This document shows positions 46,958 through 58,311 of a stretch of DNA of 64,000 nt, in pieces. The notes beneath the pieces are model-generated. The model was not told where the DNA came from, did no database searches, and saw only the letters and a list, made by a program, of their open reading frames with translations. Position 1 is the stretch's first letter. Each line of letters starts with the position of its first letter. The stretch is from Selaginella moellendorffii (lineage: Eukaryota; Streptophyta; Lycopodiopsida; Selaginellales; Selaginellaceae): the NCBI RefSeq assembly GCF_000143415.4, contig NW_003314359.1:413437-477436 (forward strand). The letters are read 5' to 3'. The position numbers were made by a program, and so were the translations under genes.

Positions 46958-49900
46958 ATGTGGAAGCTCCATGTCTCCAGCGCTGGCGATTCTTCTTCCG
47001 CGGCCCCCCTTAGCACTCTCAACGATCTCGTCGGCCGCCAGATCTGGTGCTACGACGAGGCCCTCGGCAGCGACGAGGATCGCGCGCGCGTCCAAGAGGC
47101 TCGGGATCACTTCGCCAAGAATCGTCATGTCCAGAAGCACAGCTCCGATCTCCTCATGCGAATGCAGGTATGCTGGTGGAATTCCTGATTTTCGAATCTC
47201 CAATCTTTCTTCTCTTCTCGCATAGCTCTCCAAGGCTGCACAGCCGCTGCCCCAAATCCCTCCTCCAGTGAAGGTCCAAAGCGATGCGGAGATCAAGCAG
47301 AGCGATGTCGAGACCACGATTCGTCGTGCCTTGCGATTTTACTCCACGATTCAAGCCGAGGACGGCCACTGGCCTGGTGATTACGGAGGTCCCATGTTTC
47401 TCATGCCGGGATTGGTATGAGCTTATCTTTGGGATTTCTTACATGCCAAATGATGGTGTATTATCAGATCATTGCTTTGTACGTCACTGGAGCGGTCAAC
47501 GTGGTTTTGTCACCGGAGCACCACCGAGAAATGTGTAGATACTTTTTCAATCACCAGGTGTGTAATCTTTCTTTCTAGCGATGTTCGTGAGTTTTTCGTC
47601 TTTCTGGAAGAACGAAGATGGCGGCTGGGGACTGCACATTGAAGGGCACAGCACGATGTTTGGCACTGTACTTGTTTATGTTTCTCTACGGCTACTTGGC
47701 CAAGAACCAGACAAGCCGGCCATGGAGAGCGCCCTTTCATGGATTTTTGGTCATGGAGGGACCATCGCCATTCCGTCCTGGGGAAAGTTTTGGCTCGCGG
47801 TACGTGAAGGAAAATTCAAGTTGTTTCTTTGTTATTGACGATAACCTGTTTCTGTAAGGTTCTTGGAGTGTTCGATTGGTCGGGAGTTAATCCCCTACCA
47901 CCAGAAATGTATTTGCTGCCGTATGCGATTCCCCTTCATCCAGGTATCTCCTTAATTATTTGTTCTCTACGTATGCTCAAAGTTTTCTTTAGGACGTATG
48001 TGGTGTCATTGCCGGATGGTTTATCTTCCTATGAGCTATCTCTACGGTCGTCGTTTCACTGGAAAAATCACACCCACGGTTGAAGCTCTGAGAAAGGAGC
48101 TCTTTAACGGACCCTTTGAAGACGTGGATTGGAATCGTGCGCGAAATGCTTGTGCGAAGGTAAAATTTTCTGCGCACCCGAGAAGGGTGCATTTATTTTT
48201 ATCAACTACAGAAAGCATTTCTTGATGACTGGTATGCAGGAAGATCTGTATTATCCTCATCCGCTCATACAAGATGTTCTTTGGGGAGTTTTGCATAAAG
48301 GTGTGGAGCCTCTTTTAATGCGTTGGCCAGGATCATTGCTGCGCAAAAAGGCGCTTGATACGGTTCTCGAGCATATCCACTACGAGGATGTCAATACGAG
48401 ATATATATGCATTGGGTCTGTTAACAAGGTGGGAATCGTTTTGCTCCTCTGTCTATTTAGTTTATTGTTCCACTCAGGTCATCAACATGCTTTGCTGTTG
48501 GGCGGAGGACCCAAACTCCGAAGCTTTCAAACAGCACTTGTCCCGAATTCATGATTATCTCTGGGTTGCTGAAGATGGGCTGAAAATGCAGGTAAAAGGA
48601 TTTTTAGATTTTTTTTTTTTCTATTTGTTACGTAACCAAGAAACATATAAGGGATACAATGGCAGTCAACTTTGGGATACAGCTTTTGCTGTACAAGCGA
48701 TAATATCAACGGACATGCTTGAAGAATCCGGGGAGATGCTGAAGAAAGCTCATTCCTACATAGAAAAATCACAGGTTTGTAACAAGAATCCCTATCCGTT
48801 ACTTATCACGATCGTCCTCCCAAAGGTACGCGAAGACTGTCCCGGGGATTTGAAGCATTTTCATCGTCATATTTCAAATGGAGCATGGACATTTTCCAAC
48901 AGAGATCACGGATGGCCTGTACCGGATTGCACTGCTGAAGGCTTGAAGGTATTGTCGACTATTGAGCTATCTACCTTCTGATGGAACATTCTGTTATAGT
49001 GTGTGTTGCTTCTATCACGCATTTCCTCGGACGTTGTTGGGAAGCCCTTATCTCCGGATCGGCTTTATGATTGCGTCAAACTGATCCTTTCATTGCAGGT
49101 ACTAAACTTTTCTCTTTGGACGAGTTCGCCGCTAACTGGCGAAAGCAGAACGCTAGTGGAGGAGTCGCATCATACGAGCTGACACGATCATACTCTTGGA
49201 TCGAAGTGAGATGAAAGGACGCTGTGTTGGCTTTTAGTGATAACATGTCGAAATTGCAGCTGTTCAACCCTTCAGAAATATTTGGGAACATAACAATTGA
49301 CTACTCGTAAGAGCTATCTATCTAAGTATGCTCTCTTAACGTTCTGTTTCTAGCTATGTGGAATGTACGTCAGCTTGCGTTCAGGCGCTCTGTGCTTTCA
49401 GCAGGCTCTACCCTGACCATCGGTCCAAGGAAATCGCGCTATTTGTAGCCAAAGGATGCCAATATATTGAAAGCATTCAAAGGCCTGATGGCTCCTGGTA
49501 AGCTTGCATTCTTTTTTCTATTCTCATACGTTTTTAAGGTACGGGTCATTGGGTGTTTGTTTCACGTACGGCATCTGGTTTGGAGTCCTGGGCTTGGTTG
49601 CCGCTGGTAAAAGCCATAAGCACTCTGCAGCGATCCGCAGGGCCTGCGATTTCCTTCTCTCCAAGCAGCTCCCATCAGGTGGCTGGGGTGAGAGCTACCT
49701 CTCCTCTCAAAACAAGGTGTGGCTAATTTTCTCTTTCTCGTGATACATGTAAGCTTCTCTTCTTTGCAGGTTTATACGAACCTGGAAGGTGGTAAGCACC
49801 ACCTCGTTAACACGGCCTGGGCGATGCTAGCGCTTATTGCAGGTGGACAGGCAAGTCTAAACAATTTAGTTTCAGAAATGTTTTGGTTTCAAAATGTTTC

Positions 49901-50220
49901 TCTCTTTATCTTTGTTTAGGTTGAAAGAGATTCCACGCCTCTGCATAAAGCCGCTGCTCTTTTGGTAAACGGACAGCTTGAAGATGGCGATTTTCCACAG
50001 GAGGTATGTAATGCTTACATATGGTTTTTCCGTCACCTTGTTTGCTTCTTTCTTGCAGGAAATAATTGGAGTGTTTAACGGCAACTGCATGATCAACTAC
50101 TCCGCCTACAGGTGTATCTTCCCAATCTGGGCACTCGGACAATACCGCAGCCGCGTGCTCAAGCGTCCAGCAATTGAGTCTTTTATTAGTTTCCAGCAAC
50201 ACATAAACCATGACACATAA
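46958..50220 (+). CDS. Cycloartenol-synthase-type oxidosqualene cyclase, copy A
   Basis: Eighteen exons summing to exactly 777 codons (776 residues), near the plant cycloartenol synthase length. It cyclises 2,3-oxidosqualene to a sterol precursor on the ER. QW motifs include [11 protein letters not shown] and [28 protein letters not shown] is family-typical. The catalytic motif is DCTAE (48925-48939). In Arabidopsis CAS1 numbering Tyr410 (GYNGSQLWD) and His477 (DHGWP) are kept, but position 481 is Val instead of Ile (48919-48921) and the next residue is Pro instead of Ser. The intron at 49851 starts with GC. Exon starts include 46958, 47226, 47468, 47611, 47859, 47993, 48240, 48478, 48652, 48826, 49000, 49149, 49260, 49354, 49539, 49770, 49920, 50059. 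Product could be cycloartenol or a mixture. Confidence 0.93.
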
Positions 50221-51206
50221 AGCATCGCTTTGCTAAAATTTTACCTATGGAATCCCAGCTCGTTTTTAGCTGGCTCGCGGCCGTCCAGTGTTGTTGTGGA
50301 AGCCCTGGAAGTCAAACATGTCTTCTTCAATATGGCAGTGGCATCCTGAAACAAAACGTGTGCTTATCAAAAACAGATGTCAGGCTCGATCACCACTTTC
50401 ACTGATTCATCGTTCTTCTGGGGAATGGACTCCCACCCCTGACGTGTCCATCATGTGTAATAAGCTACCAATAGTGAATATCTTCGTTGATAGTATCATC
50501 TCTACTGCAAATTTGTTTGCTTGGGCACGCATATTATACAACAACTTCGAATTCAAATTAAAGTTCTTCATTTATATATCGACTACTCGAAGTCCCAGAT
50601 TGGCACTAGTGGAAGTGGACTGTAAAGTTTTATATATAGAGAGCGAGAGATCTCAGCTGACAACTTAAATTATCAAGATACTACTGCTGAACTGTCAAGA
50701 TATTGCTGTTGAACTATCATTATCTTGACTAAAGCTTTGATATCTATTATAACATAGTCTGATCCAAAGCCTAATTTGGTCATAACTCAAACCATTGTTG
50801 GCATACCAATCTTTGCAGCTTTTTGGTAATTTAGGGTTGTGCTAAATGTCAATTCTACAACAGAATGAGAAAATAAATTACATATCTCACAAGGGATAGA
50901 CAAACTCAGTGGAATAAAACACTTCATGGACAGTGTTTCATAAGTGATTGACGAAGTTGAAGCCAATGGCATAAAACACCCTGGCATGCTATAAACCCTC
51001 TAAAACCCTAGTATTGACTTTTCAGAATATTTTAATTTACTTGTTTGATAAAAAAGGGTGTGAAGAATATATCTAAATATATTCCAGATTATTTCTCAAT
51101 TTAACAGTTGAGATTTTCAGCTGCTAAACTTCTCAAATCAAGGTTTAATGTTAAAATTCTTACCTACTAAAATTAAATTACAGTTAAAAAGCCAAGAACC
51201 ACCACC
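50221..51206 (+). other. 3' flank of cyclase A, end of unit 1
   Basis: About 1 kb matching 55447-56500 of unit 2. AT-rich, with short minus-strand open frames that are alike in both units (50987-50787 and 56271-56056) but resemble no known family. No gene is claimed. Confidence 0.5.
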
Positions 51207-52180
51207 TTAAAAGGTTAAAGGTTTCTATTTCGTAGTTTGTGGTTGCCGTCCTCCAAGTTCTCAAAGACTATATCGCACAGAGAATTAGGGCTATTTATAC
51301 CCCCATTCCCAAAAGCCATGATCACTTCGGCCTAGTTTTTTCCAGTTATAGTCTAACTATTGACATGTAGGTAGAATACCATGAGATCGAATGAACACTT
51401 CATTTAGAGCCGGAGGACAAATTGATTGCCATACATAGACAGCATATGGAATGTGTTGTTTGATAGCATGGTGCCTATGAAGAAGCACTCATATGATATC
51501 ACTTGTTCTTATATCTATAGTCACTCTTAGAAGTTACGAAGAAGAGCAAATATGAATTTGCAACGAAAGTGAAGTATTTAAACCACATTGTGATATGCTC
51601 TTACAAAATCCAATCCATACTGATGAAACTCAATCCGCCCAAAAGTAACCGCCAAAAGAGAAGAGCTCAAAATTCTTTAAAAGAAGTTATATACACTAGG
51701 GTAACACTTTAGGCAAAGTGCTAAAGAAAATTACATGATGAGAAGAATCCTCGAGTACGTTAGTAAGATGAATACTAGTGTTCAAGACAAGCTCAAGAGT
51801 ACACATTCCTGGTTTTGAATTTATAAAAGAACAATGCACCCCAAGTTGACCAGAAATTCGGGATTTCAGCATACATGCCCATAAACAATATAGCAAAATG
51901 GAAAAGTAGCATGGGTATCTAGGATTGCATTTTAGAGACAGCTCAAGTCTCACTGGTAGTTGCCCTCTCAACCTCAAAAATGAGTTACGTAAATATTACC
52001 TATATGTATACAATATAATATTTGAGTAATACGCCATGTGGTCCAAAAGTCATTGCACACTTACTGTTAGCTTGAAGCGATCTTAAAACGGGCGTAAGCC
52101 CGTCAGAACTCCCTTGCCTAGACTTTCACAAACCGCCACCTCACCCCTGTGCTTCATCGGATTGGTGAATCTTGATAGCA
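51207..52180 (+). promoter_or_regulatory. Upstream region of cyclase B
   Basis: Homologous to 46167-46957 with a ~150-bp extra block. The palindrome is present with one change (acgggcgtaagcccgt, 52088-52103). The minus-strand open frame seen in unit 1 is also open here (51977-51696). Confidence 0.5.
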
Positions 52181-55100
52181 ATGTGGAAGCTCCATGTCTC
52201 CAGCGCTGGCGATTCTTCTTCCGCGGCCCCCCTTAGCACTCTCAACGATCTCGTCGGCCGCCAGATCTGGTGCTACGACGAGGCCATCGGCAGCGACGAG
52301 GATCGCGCGCGCGTCCAAGAGGCTCGGGATCACTTCACCAAGAATCGTCATGTCCACAAGCACAGCTCCGATCTCCTCATGCGAATGCAGGTATGCTGGT
52401 GGAATTCCTGATTTTCGAATCTCCAATCTTTCCTCTCTTCTCGCATAGCTCTCCAAGGCTGCACAGCCGCTGCCCCAAATCCCTCCTCCAGTGAAGGTCC
52501 AAGGCGATGCGGAGATCAAGCAGAGCGATGTCGAGACCACGATTCGTCGTGCCTTGCGATTTTACTCCACCATTCAAGCCGAGGACGGCCACTGGCCTGG
52601 CGATTACGGAGGTCCCATGTTTCTCATGCCGGGATTGGTATGAGCTTATCTTTGGGATTTCTTACATGCCAAACGATGGTGTATTATCAGATCATTGCTT
52701 TGTACGTCACTGGAGCGATCAACGTGGTTTTGTCACCGGAGCACCAACGAGAAATGTGTAGATACTTTTTCAATCACCAGGTGTGTAATCTTTCTTTCTA
52801 CCGATGTTCGTGAATTTTTCGTCTTTCTGGAAGAACGAAGATGGCGGCTGGGGACTGCACATTGAAGGGCACAGCACGATGTTTGGCACTGTACTTGTAT
52901 ATGTTTCTCTACGGCTACTTGGCCAAGAACCAGACAAGCCGGCCATGGAGAGCGCCCTTTCATGGATTTTTGGTCATGGAGGGACCATCGCCATTCCGTC
53001 CTGGGGAAAGTTTTGGCTCGCGGTACCTGAAGGAAAATTCAAGTTGTTTCTTTGTTATTGACGATAACCTTTTTCTTGTAAGGTTCTTGGAGTGTTCGAT
53101 TGGTCGGGAGTTAATCCCCTACCGCCAGAAATGTATTTGCTGCCGTATGCGATTCCCCTTCATCCAGGTATCCCCTTAATTATTTGTTCTCTACGTATGC
53201 TCAAAGTTTTCTTTAGGACGTATGTGGTGTCATTGCCGGATGGTTTATCTTCCTATGAGCTATCTCTACGGTCGTCGTTTCACTGGAAAAATCACACCCA
53301 AGGTTGAAGCTCTGAGAAAGGAGCTCTTTAACGGACCCTTTGAAGACGTGGATTGGAATCGTGCGCGAAATACTTGTGCGAAGGTAAAATTTTCTGCGCA
53401 CCCGAGAAGGGTGCATTTATTTTTATCAACTTACAGAAAGCATTTCTTGATGACTGGTATGCAGGAAGATCTGTATTATCCTCATCCGCTCATACAAGAT
53501 GTTCTTTGGGGAGTTTTGCATAAAGGTGTGGAGCCTCTTTTAATGCGTTGGCCAGGATCATTGCTGCGCAAGAAGGCGCTTGATACGGTTCTCGAGCATA
53601 TCCACTACGAGGATGTCAATACGAGATATATATGCATTGGGTCTGTTCACAAGGTGGGAATCGTTTTGCTCCTCTATCTATTTAGTTTATTGTTCCAGTC
53701 AGGTCATTAACATGCTTTGCTGTTGGGCGGAGGACCCAAACTCCGAAGCTTTCAAACAGCATTTGCCCCGAATTCATGATTATCTCTGGGTTGCGGAAGA
53801 TGGGCTGAAAATGCAGGTAAAAGGATTTTTAGAATTTTTTTTTAAAAAATTTATTTGTTACGTAACCAAGAAACATATAAGGCATACAATGGCAGTCAAC
53901 TTTGGGATACAGCTTTTGCTGTACAAGCGATAATATCAACGGACATGCTTGAAGAATCCCGGGAGATGCTGAAGAAAGCTCATTCCTACATAGAAAAATC
54001 ACAGGTTTGTAACAAGAATCACTATACGTTGGTTATCACGATCTTCCTCCCAAAGGTACGCGAAGACTGTCCCGGGGATTTGGACTATTTCCATCGACAT
54101 ATATCAAATGGAGCATGGCCATTGTCTAACAGAGATCACGGATGGCCTATATCTGATTGTACTTCTGAAGGCTTGAAGGTATTATTGACCATGAGCTATC
54201 TATCTTGTGATGGAACATTTTGTTACAGAGTGTGTTGCTTCTATCCCGCATTTCATCGGACGTTGTTGGGAAGCCCTTATCTCCAGAACGACTCTATGAT
54301 TGCGTCAATATGATCATTTCATATCAGGTACAATACTCCTCGGATAAGTTGGCCGCTAACTCGTGAAATCAGAACGCTAATGGAGGAGTCGCATCATACG
54401 AGTTGACACGGTCATATGCTTGGATCGAGGTGAGATGAAAGGATGGGTTTTAAGTGATAACATGTCGAAACTGCAGCTGTTCAACCCTTCAGAAACATTT
54501 GGGGACATCACAATCGATTACTCGTAAGAACTACAGCTATCTAAGTATGCCCTCTAACTGTGCGTTTGGTCTTTTTCTAGCTATGTGGAATGTACATCAG
54601 CTTGCGTTCAGGCGCTCTGTGCTTTCAGCAGGCTCTACCCTGACCATCGGTCCAAGGAAATCGAACTATTTGTGGCCAAAGGATGCAAATATATTGAAAG
54701 CATTCAAAGACCTGATGGCTCTTGGTAAGCTTGCATTCTTTTTTCTATTCTCATACGTTTTTAAGGTACGGGTCATGGGGTGTTTGTTTCACGTACGGCA
54801 TCTGGTTTGGAGTCCTAGGCTTGGTTGCCGCTGGCAAAAGCTATAAGCACTCCGCAGCGATCCGCAAGGCCTGCGATTTCCTTCTTTCTAAGCAGCTCCC
54901 ATCAGGTGGCTGGGGTGAGAGCTACCTCTCCTCTCAAAACAAGGTGTGGCTAATTTTCTCTTTCTCGTGATACATGTAAGCTTCTCTTCTTTGCAGGTTT
55001 ATACGAACCTGGAAGGTGGTAAGCACCACCTCGTTAACACGGCCTGGGCGATGCTAGCGCTTATTGCAGGTGGACAGGCAAGTCTAGACAATTTAGTTTC

Positions 55101-55446
55101 AGAAATGTTTTGGTTTCAAAATGTTTCTCTCTTTATCTTGTTTAGGCTGAAAGAGATTCCACGCCTCTGCATAAAGCCGCTGCTCTTTTGGTAAACGGAC
55201 AGCTTGAAGATGGCGATTTTCCACAGGAGGTACGTAATGCTTACATATGGTTTTTCCGTCACCTTGTTTGCTTCTTTCTTGCAGGAAATAATTGGAGTGT
55301 TTAACGGCAACTGCACGATCAGCTACTCCGCCTACAGGTGTATCTTCCCAATCTGGGCACTCGGACAATACCGCAGCCGCGTGCTCAAGCATCCAGCAAT
55401 TGAGTCTTTTATTAGTTTTCAGCAACACATAAACCATGACACATAA
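52181..55446 (+). CDS. Cycloartenol-synthase-type oxidosqualene cyclase, copy B
   Basis: Same 18-exon structure as copy A; every exon has the same length, giving 776 residues and an intact frame. Position 481 (CAS1 numbering) is Ile and is followed by Ser, the usual cycloartenol synthase state. The otherwise near-invariant catalytic motif DCTAE reads DCTSE (54155-54169). The residue before Tyr410 is Ala instead of Gly (AYNGSQLWD, from 53882). The GC-AG intron (55078) is kept. Copy B is most different from A in exons 10-13 and nearly identical elsewhere. The catalytic Asp is present, so activity is plausible. Confidence 0.93.
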
Positions 55447-56508
55447 AGCATCGCTTTGCTAAAATTTTACCCATGGAATCCCAGCTCGTTTTTAGCTGGC
55501 TCGCTGCCGTCCAGTGTTGTTGTGGAAGCCCTGGAAGTCAAACATGTCTTCTTCAATATGGCAGTGGCATCCTGAAACAAAACGTGTGCTTATCAAAAAC
55601 AGATGTACCGTCTTCCCCAGGCTCGATCACCACTCTCACTGATTCATCGTTCTTCTGGGGAATGGACTCCCACCCTTGACGTGTCCATCATGTATAAGAA
55701 GCTACCAATAGTGAATATCTTCGTTGATAGTATCATCTCTACTGCACATTTGTTTGCTTGGGCACGTATATTATACAATAACTTTGAATTCAAATTAAAG
55801 TTCTTCATTTATATATCGACGACTCAAAGCCCCAGATTGGCACTAGTGGAAGTGGACTGTAAAAGTTATATATATATATAGAGAGAGAGAGAAGGTTCTT
55901 TTCTTCCAAAACTCAGCAATCTCAGCTGACAACGTCTAAATTATCAAGATACTACTGCTGAACTGTCAAGATATTGCTGCTGAACTATCATTATCTTGAC
56001 TAAAGTTTTCATATCTATTAGAACTGCATAATGATCCAAAGCTTAACACAGTCTGTCATAAACTCAAACCATTGTTGGCATACCAATCTTTGCAGCTTTT
56101 CGGTAATTGGGGGTAGAATAGAGTTTCTTCATTAAATGTGCCATCAATCAATTCTACAACAGGATGAGAAAATAAATTACTTATTTCACAAGGGATAGAC
56201 AAACTTGAAGCCAATGGAATAAAACACTTCATGGACAGTGTTTCATAAGTCGAACTTGAAGCCAATGGCATAAAACAGTTTATGCATTTTTGGTGCTATA
56301 AACCCTCTAAAACCCTAGTATTGACTTTTTAATTTAAAAAAAGGGTGTGAAGAATAAACCTAAAATATCTAAATATTTCTCAATCCAACGGTTGAGATTT
56401 TCAGCTGTTAAACTTCTCTAATCAAGGTTTAATGTTAAAATTCTTACCTATTAAAATTAAATTGGTGCATGTGACAGTTAAAAAGCCAAGAGCCACCACC
56501 AAGAGAGA
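55447..56508 (+). other. 3' flank of cyclase B up to the Gag-derived gene
   Basis: Homologous to the flank of copy A up to 56500, then eight bases to the next start codon. Includes a (TA)n/(GA)n run near 55866-55892. No gene is recognised. Its last part must contain any promoter of the 56509 gene. Confidence 0.5.
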
Positions 56509-57498
56509 ATGTGGCCAGCATTCCATCTCCCGGCCTTCAATGGCGAGGGGGACGTAGACGAATGGATCTCCAAGCTCGAGTGCTTCTTTAACACAGTCGC
56601 CATCCACGAGGACAGCCACAAGATTCTCTATGCCGCAAACTATCTCACAGGCCCCGCCCACGCCAAGTGGAGAGCTCTTCACCACCAGGACGGCGCCGCC
56701 ACCACCACCTGGGAGGATTTCAAGAATCTCATACTTCGCTGCTTCAAGCCGTGCGCCGCTGGCGATGACGCTGCCACTGCGATCAAACAGAAAGAGCTCT
56801 CAGTCGGAGAATACGCCGATAACTTTCTCGACTCGCGCAAGCTCAACCGGTACATCTCGGGTCTCAACCCGCCGCTGGCAAACTTCGTCAACGTGAGGAA
56901 GCCCAGGAACTTGCAGGAGGCCATAACTCTGGCGCTCCAGGCGGAGAGGGCCGCAAAGGCCGCTGCCGAGGCAAAGCCGAAAGAATCACCACCCCTGACA
57001 GCTCGCTACTACCAGAGTTTCGTGGCCTTACCTCCAAAGGAGGAGCAGCCGCCGAGCGCTCCAAAGAAGGACGTGAAGCTCCACTTTGTGGTGTACTACG
57101 GCGACGACGACTTCGGGAAATGGCTGCGCGGGAGAGTGAACGGGCACACAGTCAGCTTCGTGGCCAGCAACAGCTCCGACAACTTCGTGTCCGAGAGCAC
57201 CGTGTCCCGCCTCGGCCTGCGAACGGAGGAGTGCACGGAGTTTAGCGTCGAGACACCGCTGGGAACCAGTACTTACACCGGCAACTTGGTGGCCCCGAAG
57301 CTCGAGTTCGAGATCGATGGCGGGTACATGGGCCGGATGGACTTTGCCGTGATGAAGTTCTCCCGCCACGACTTTGTCCTCGGCCACTCTTTCTTCGGGA
57401 ACAACTTCCAGATGTTCGCCACCGAGCTGAGGGTCGAGTCGGATGGCTATGTGTACAGCTTCACGCTCCACTCGGATCCTCCCTGCTCGGTCATATGA
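56509..57498 (+). CDS. Intronless Gag/retropepsin-derived protein, possibly domesticated
   Basis: Uninterrupted 329-residue frame. Residues ~8-110 resemble the gypsy Gag capsid region (FNGEGDVDEWISKLECFF, YLTGPAHAKWRAL, TWEDFKNLILRCF). Residues ~185-315 resemble a retropepsin fold: the strand VSFVASNSSDNFVSESTV takes the place of the family's D-S/T-G-A motif, and DFVLGHSFFGNN corresponds to I-L-G-M-D-W-L. The catalytic Asp is replaced (S220-N-S-S223), so protease activity is unlikely. No zinc knuckle, reverse transcriptase, integrase or LTR is found near it, and the frame is clean and GC-rich like host exons, unlike the broken elements at 1-18 kb. It may be an exapted gene or a young gene fragment; expression is unknown. 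Confidence 0.75.
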   Translation: MWPAFHLPAFNGEGDVDEWISKLECFFNTVAIHEDSHKILYAANYLTGPAHAKWRALHHQDGAATTTWEDFKNLILRCFKPCAAGDDAATAIKQKELSVGEYADNFLDSRKLNRYISGLNPPLANFVNVRKPRNLQEAITLALQAERAAKAAAEAKPKESPPLTARYYQSFVALPPKEEQPPSAPKKDVKLHFVVYYGDDDFGKWLRGRVNGHTVSFVASNSSDNFVSESTVSRLGLRTEECTEFSVETPLGTSTYTGNLVAPKLEFEIDGGYMGRMDFAVMKFSRHDFVLGHSFFGNNFQMFATELRVESDGYVYSFTLHSDPPCSVI

Positions 57499-57743
57499 TT
57501 GGAAAGCTCTTCCTCTCGAGGACAAATTAGCGTGATCACAATTAAACATCTTTCCTAAGTACAAGGAAAGAGACACTAACTTTCCTTTTTCTCTTTGGAG
57601 TTCCCGAGATAAAAGAAAAGCAAACCAAGACAAACCAAAGACTATAGAATGAAAATTCACAAGAAAAGCTTGCTTGTGTGATTCTATGCAGCGAACGTGG
57701 AATTATATACACAAATGGCTGTCGAGTAGCCTTGCAGGAGGAA
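57499..57743. other. Spacer between Gag-derived gene and glycine-rich gene
   Basis: 245 bases between two convergent stops. Purine-rich and AT-rich stretches; nothing specific is recognised. Confidence 0.4.
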
Positions 57744-58238
57744 TCAATGCGAGAGCACCGAGGTGGTCTCTCCAGAGCCATACGGGTCACCCCCCTGGCT
57801 AAGCCTGATGACGTTCTTAACTAGAAAATGGAGGGATTGGAGCAAACATACCCAGCACGCGACCTGGTGGAAAAAGCTGAGAAGCGCCCTCCTCGATCCC
57901 TCGTCCCTCCACCACCACCACGATCCATCGTCGCTCCAGCTCTCACCCCACCAATCGGACGATCCGCCACCGCCGCTGCCGTTGTCGCCGGCCCCATTTC
58001 CATTTCCCCCGTTGCCATCGGAGAAATCCTCCTCGGAGCCCGAAGAATACGATCTGCGCCTGCCGCGGCCGCGAATCGTCCTGGCACGCTTCCTCACCCG
58101 CGAGCACAGCCTCCTCGGCGGCGACGCCACGGCGTCCTGGACGAGCGATTGAGCGCCGTGGCAATCCACCCCCAGGCTGTAGATGAGCGCGGCGGAAGCT
58201 TGCGCCTCCACACCCCGGATCAGCGCAGCCCCCGCCAT
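57744..58238 (-). CDS. Candidate Gly/Ser-rich small protein with hydrophobic C-terminus
   Basis: Open minus-strand frame; the ATG at 58238 gives about 164 residues (an upstream ATG at 58304 would give 186). It begins MAGAALIRGVEAQASAALI, passes an Arg-rich patch (RVRKRARTIRGRGRRR) and a Ser/Glu/Gly/Asn-rich part, then Trp-rich (WWWW) and a hydrophobic segment (ACWVCLLQSLHFLVKNVI). No known family was recognised with certainty. A plus-strand frame of 129 codons (57763-58152) overlaps it; the minus frame is preferred because it has an independent upstream region and shares a ~300-bp divergent spacer with the PDI gene. Confidence 0.45.
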   Translation of the reverse strand: MAGAALIRGVEAQASAALIYSLGVDCHGAQSLVQDAVASPPRRLCSRVRKRARTIRGRGRRRSYSSGSEEDFSDGNGGNGNGAGDNGSGGGGSSDWWGESWSDDGSWWWWRDEGSRRALLSFFHQVACWVCLLQSLHFLVKNVIRLSQGGDPYGSGETTSVLSH

Positions 58239-58311
58239 AAAAATGAGAAAATGCTTCTTTGCCCTAATCAGGAGTAAGAACAGGATCTCTTCAGCATATT
58301 CCAATAAACGT

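Larger units (their letters stand above)
46167..51206 (+). repeat. Tandem duplication unit 1 (carries cyclase A)
   Basis: 5,040-bp unit repeated directly at 51207-56500. Both units start ttaaaaggttaaagg and end gccaccacc-type sequence, and include ~800 bp upstream, the whole 18-exon cyclase and ~1 kb downstream. The left edge lies 39 bp after the VPS13 stop codon and 11 bp after its AATAAA. Confidence 0.9.
51207..56500 (+). repeat. Tandem duplication unit 2 (carries cyclase B)
   Basis: 5,294-bp direct copy of 46167-51206. It has a ~150-bp segment (about 51249-51404) not present in unit 1 and small indels. The right edge abuts the Gag-protease-like gene whose start codon is at 56509. Confidence 0.9.

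Noticed and set aside
49872-50211. Minus-strand open frames over the last cyclase exons (also at 55099-55437)
   Set aside because: Antisense shadows of conserved cyclase exons 17-18, repeated because the gene is repeated.
57028-57660. 210-codon minus-strand open frame
   Set aside because: Antisense shadow of the Gag-protease-like gene; GC-rich third positions keep it open.
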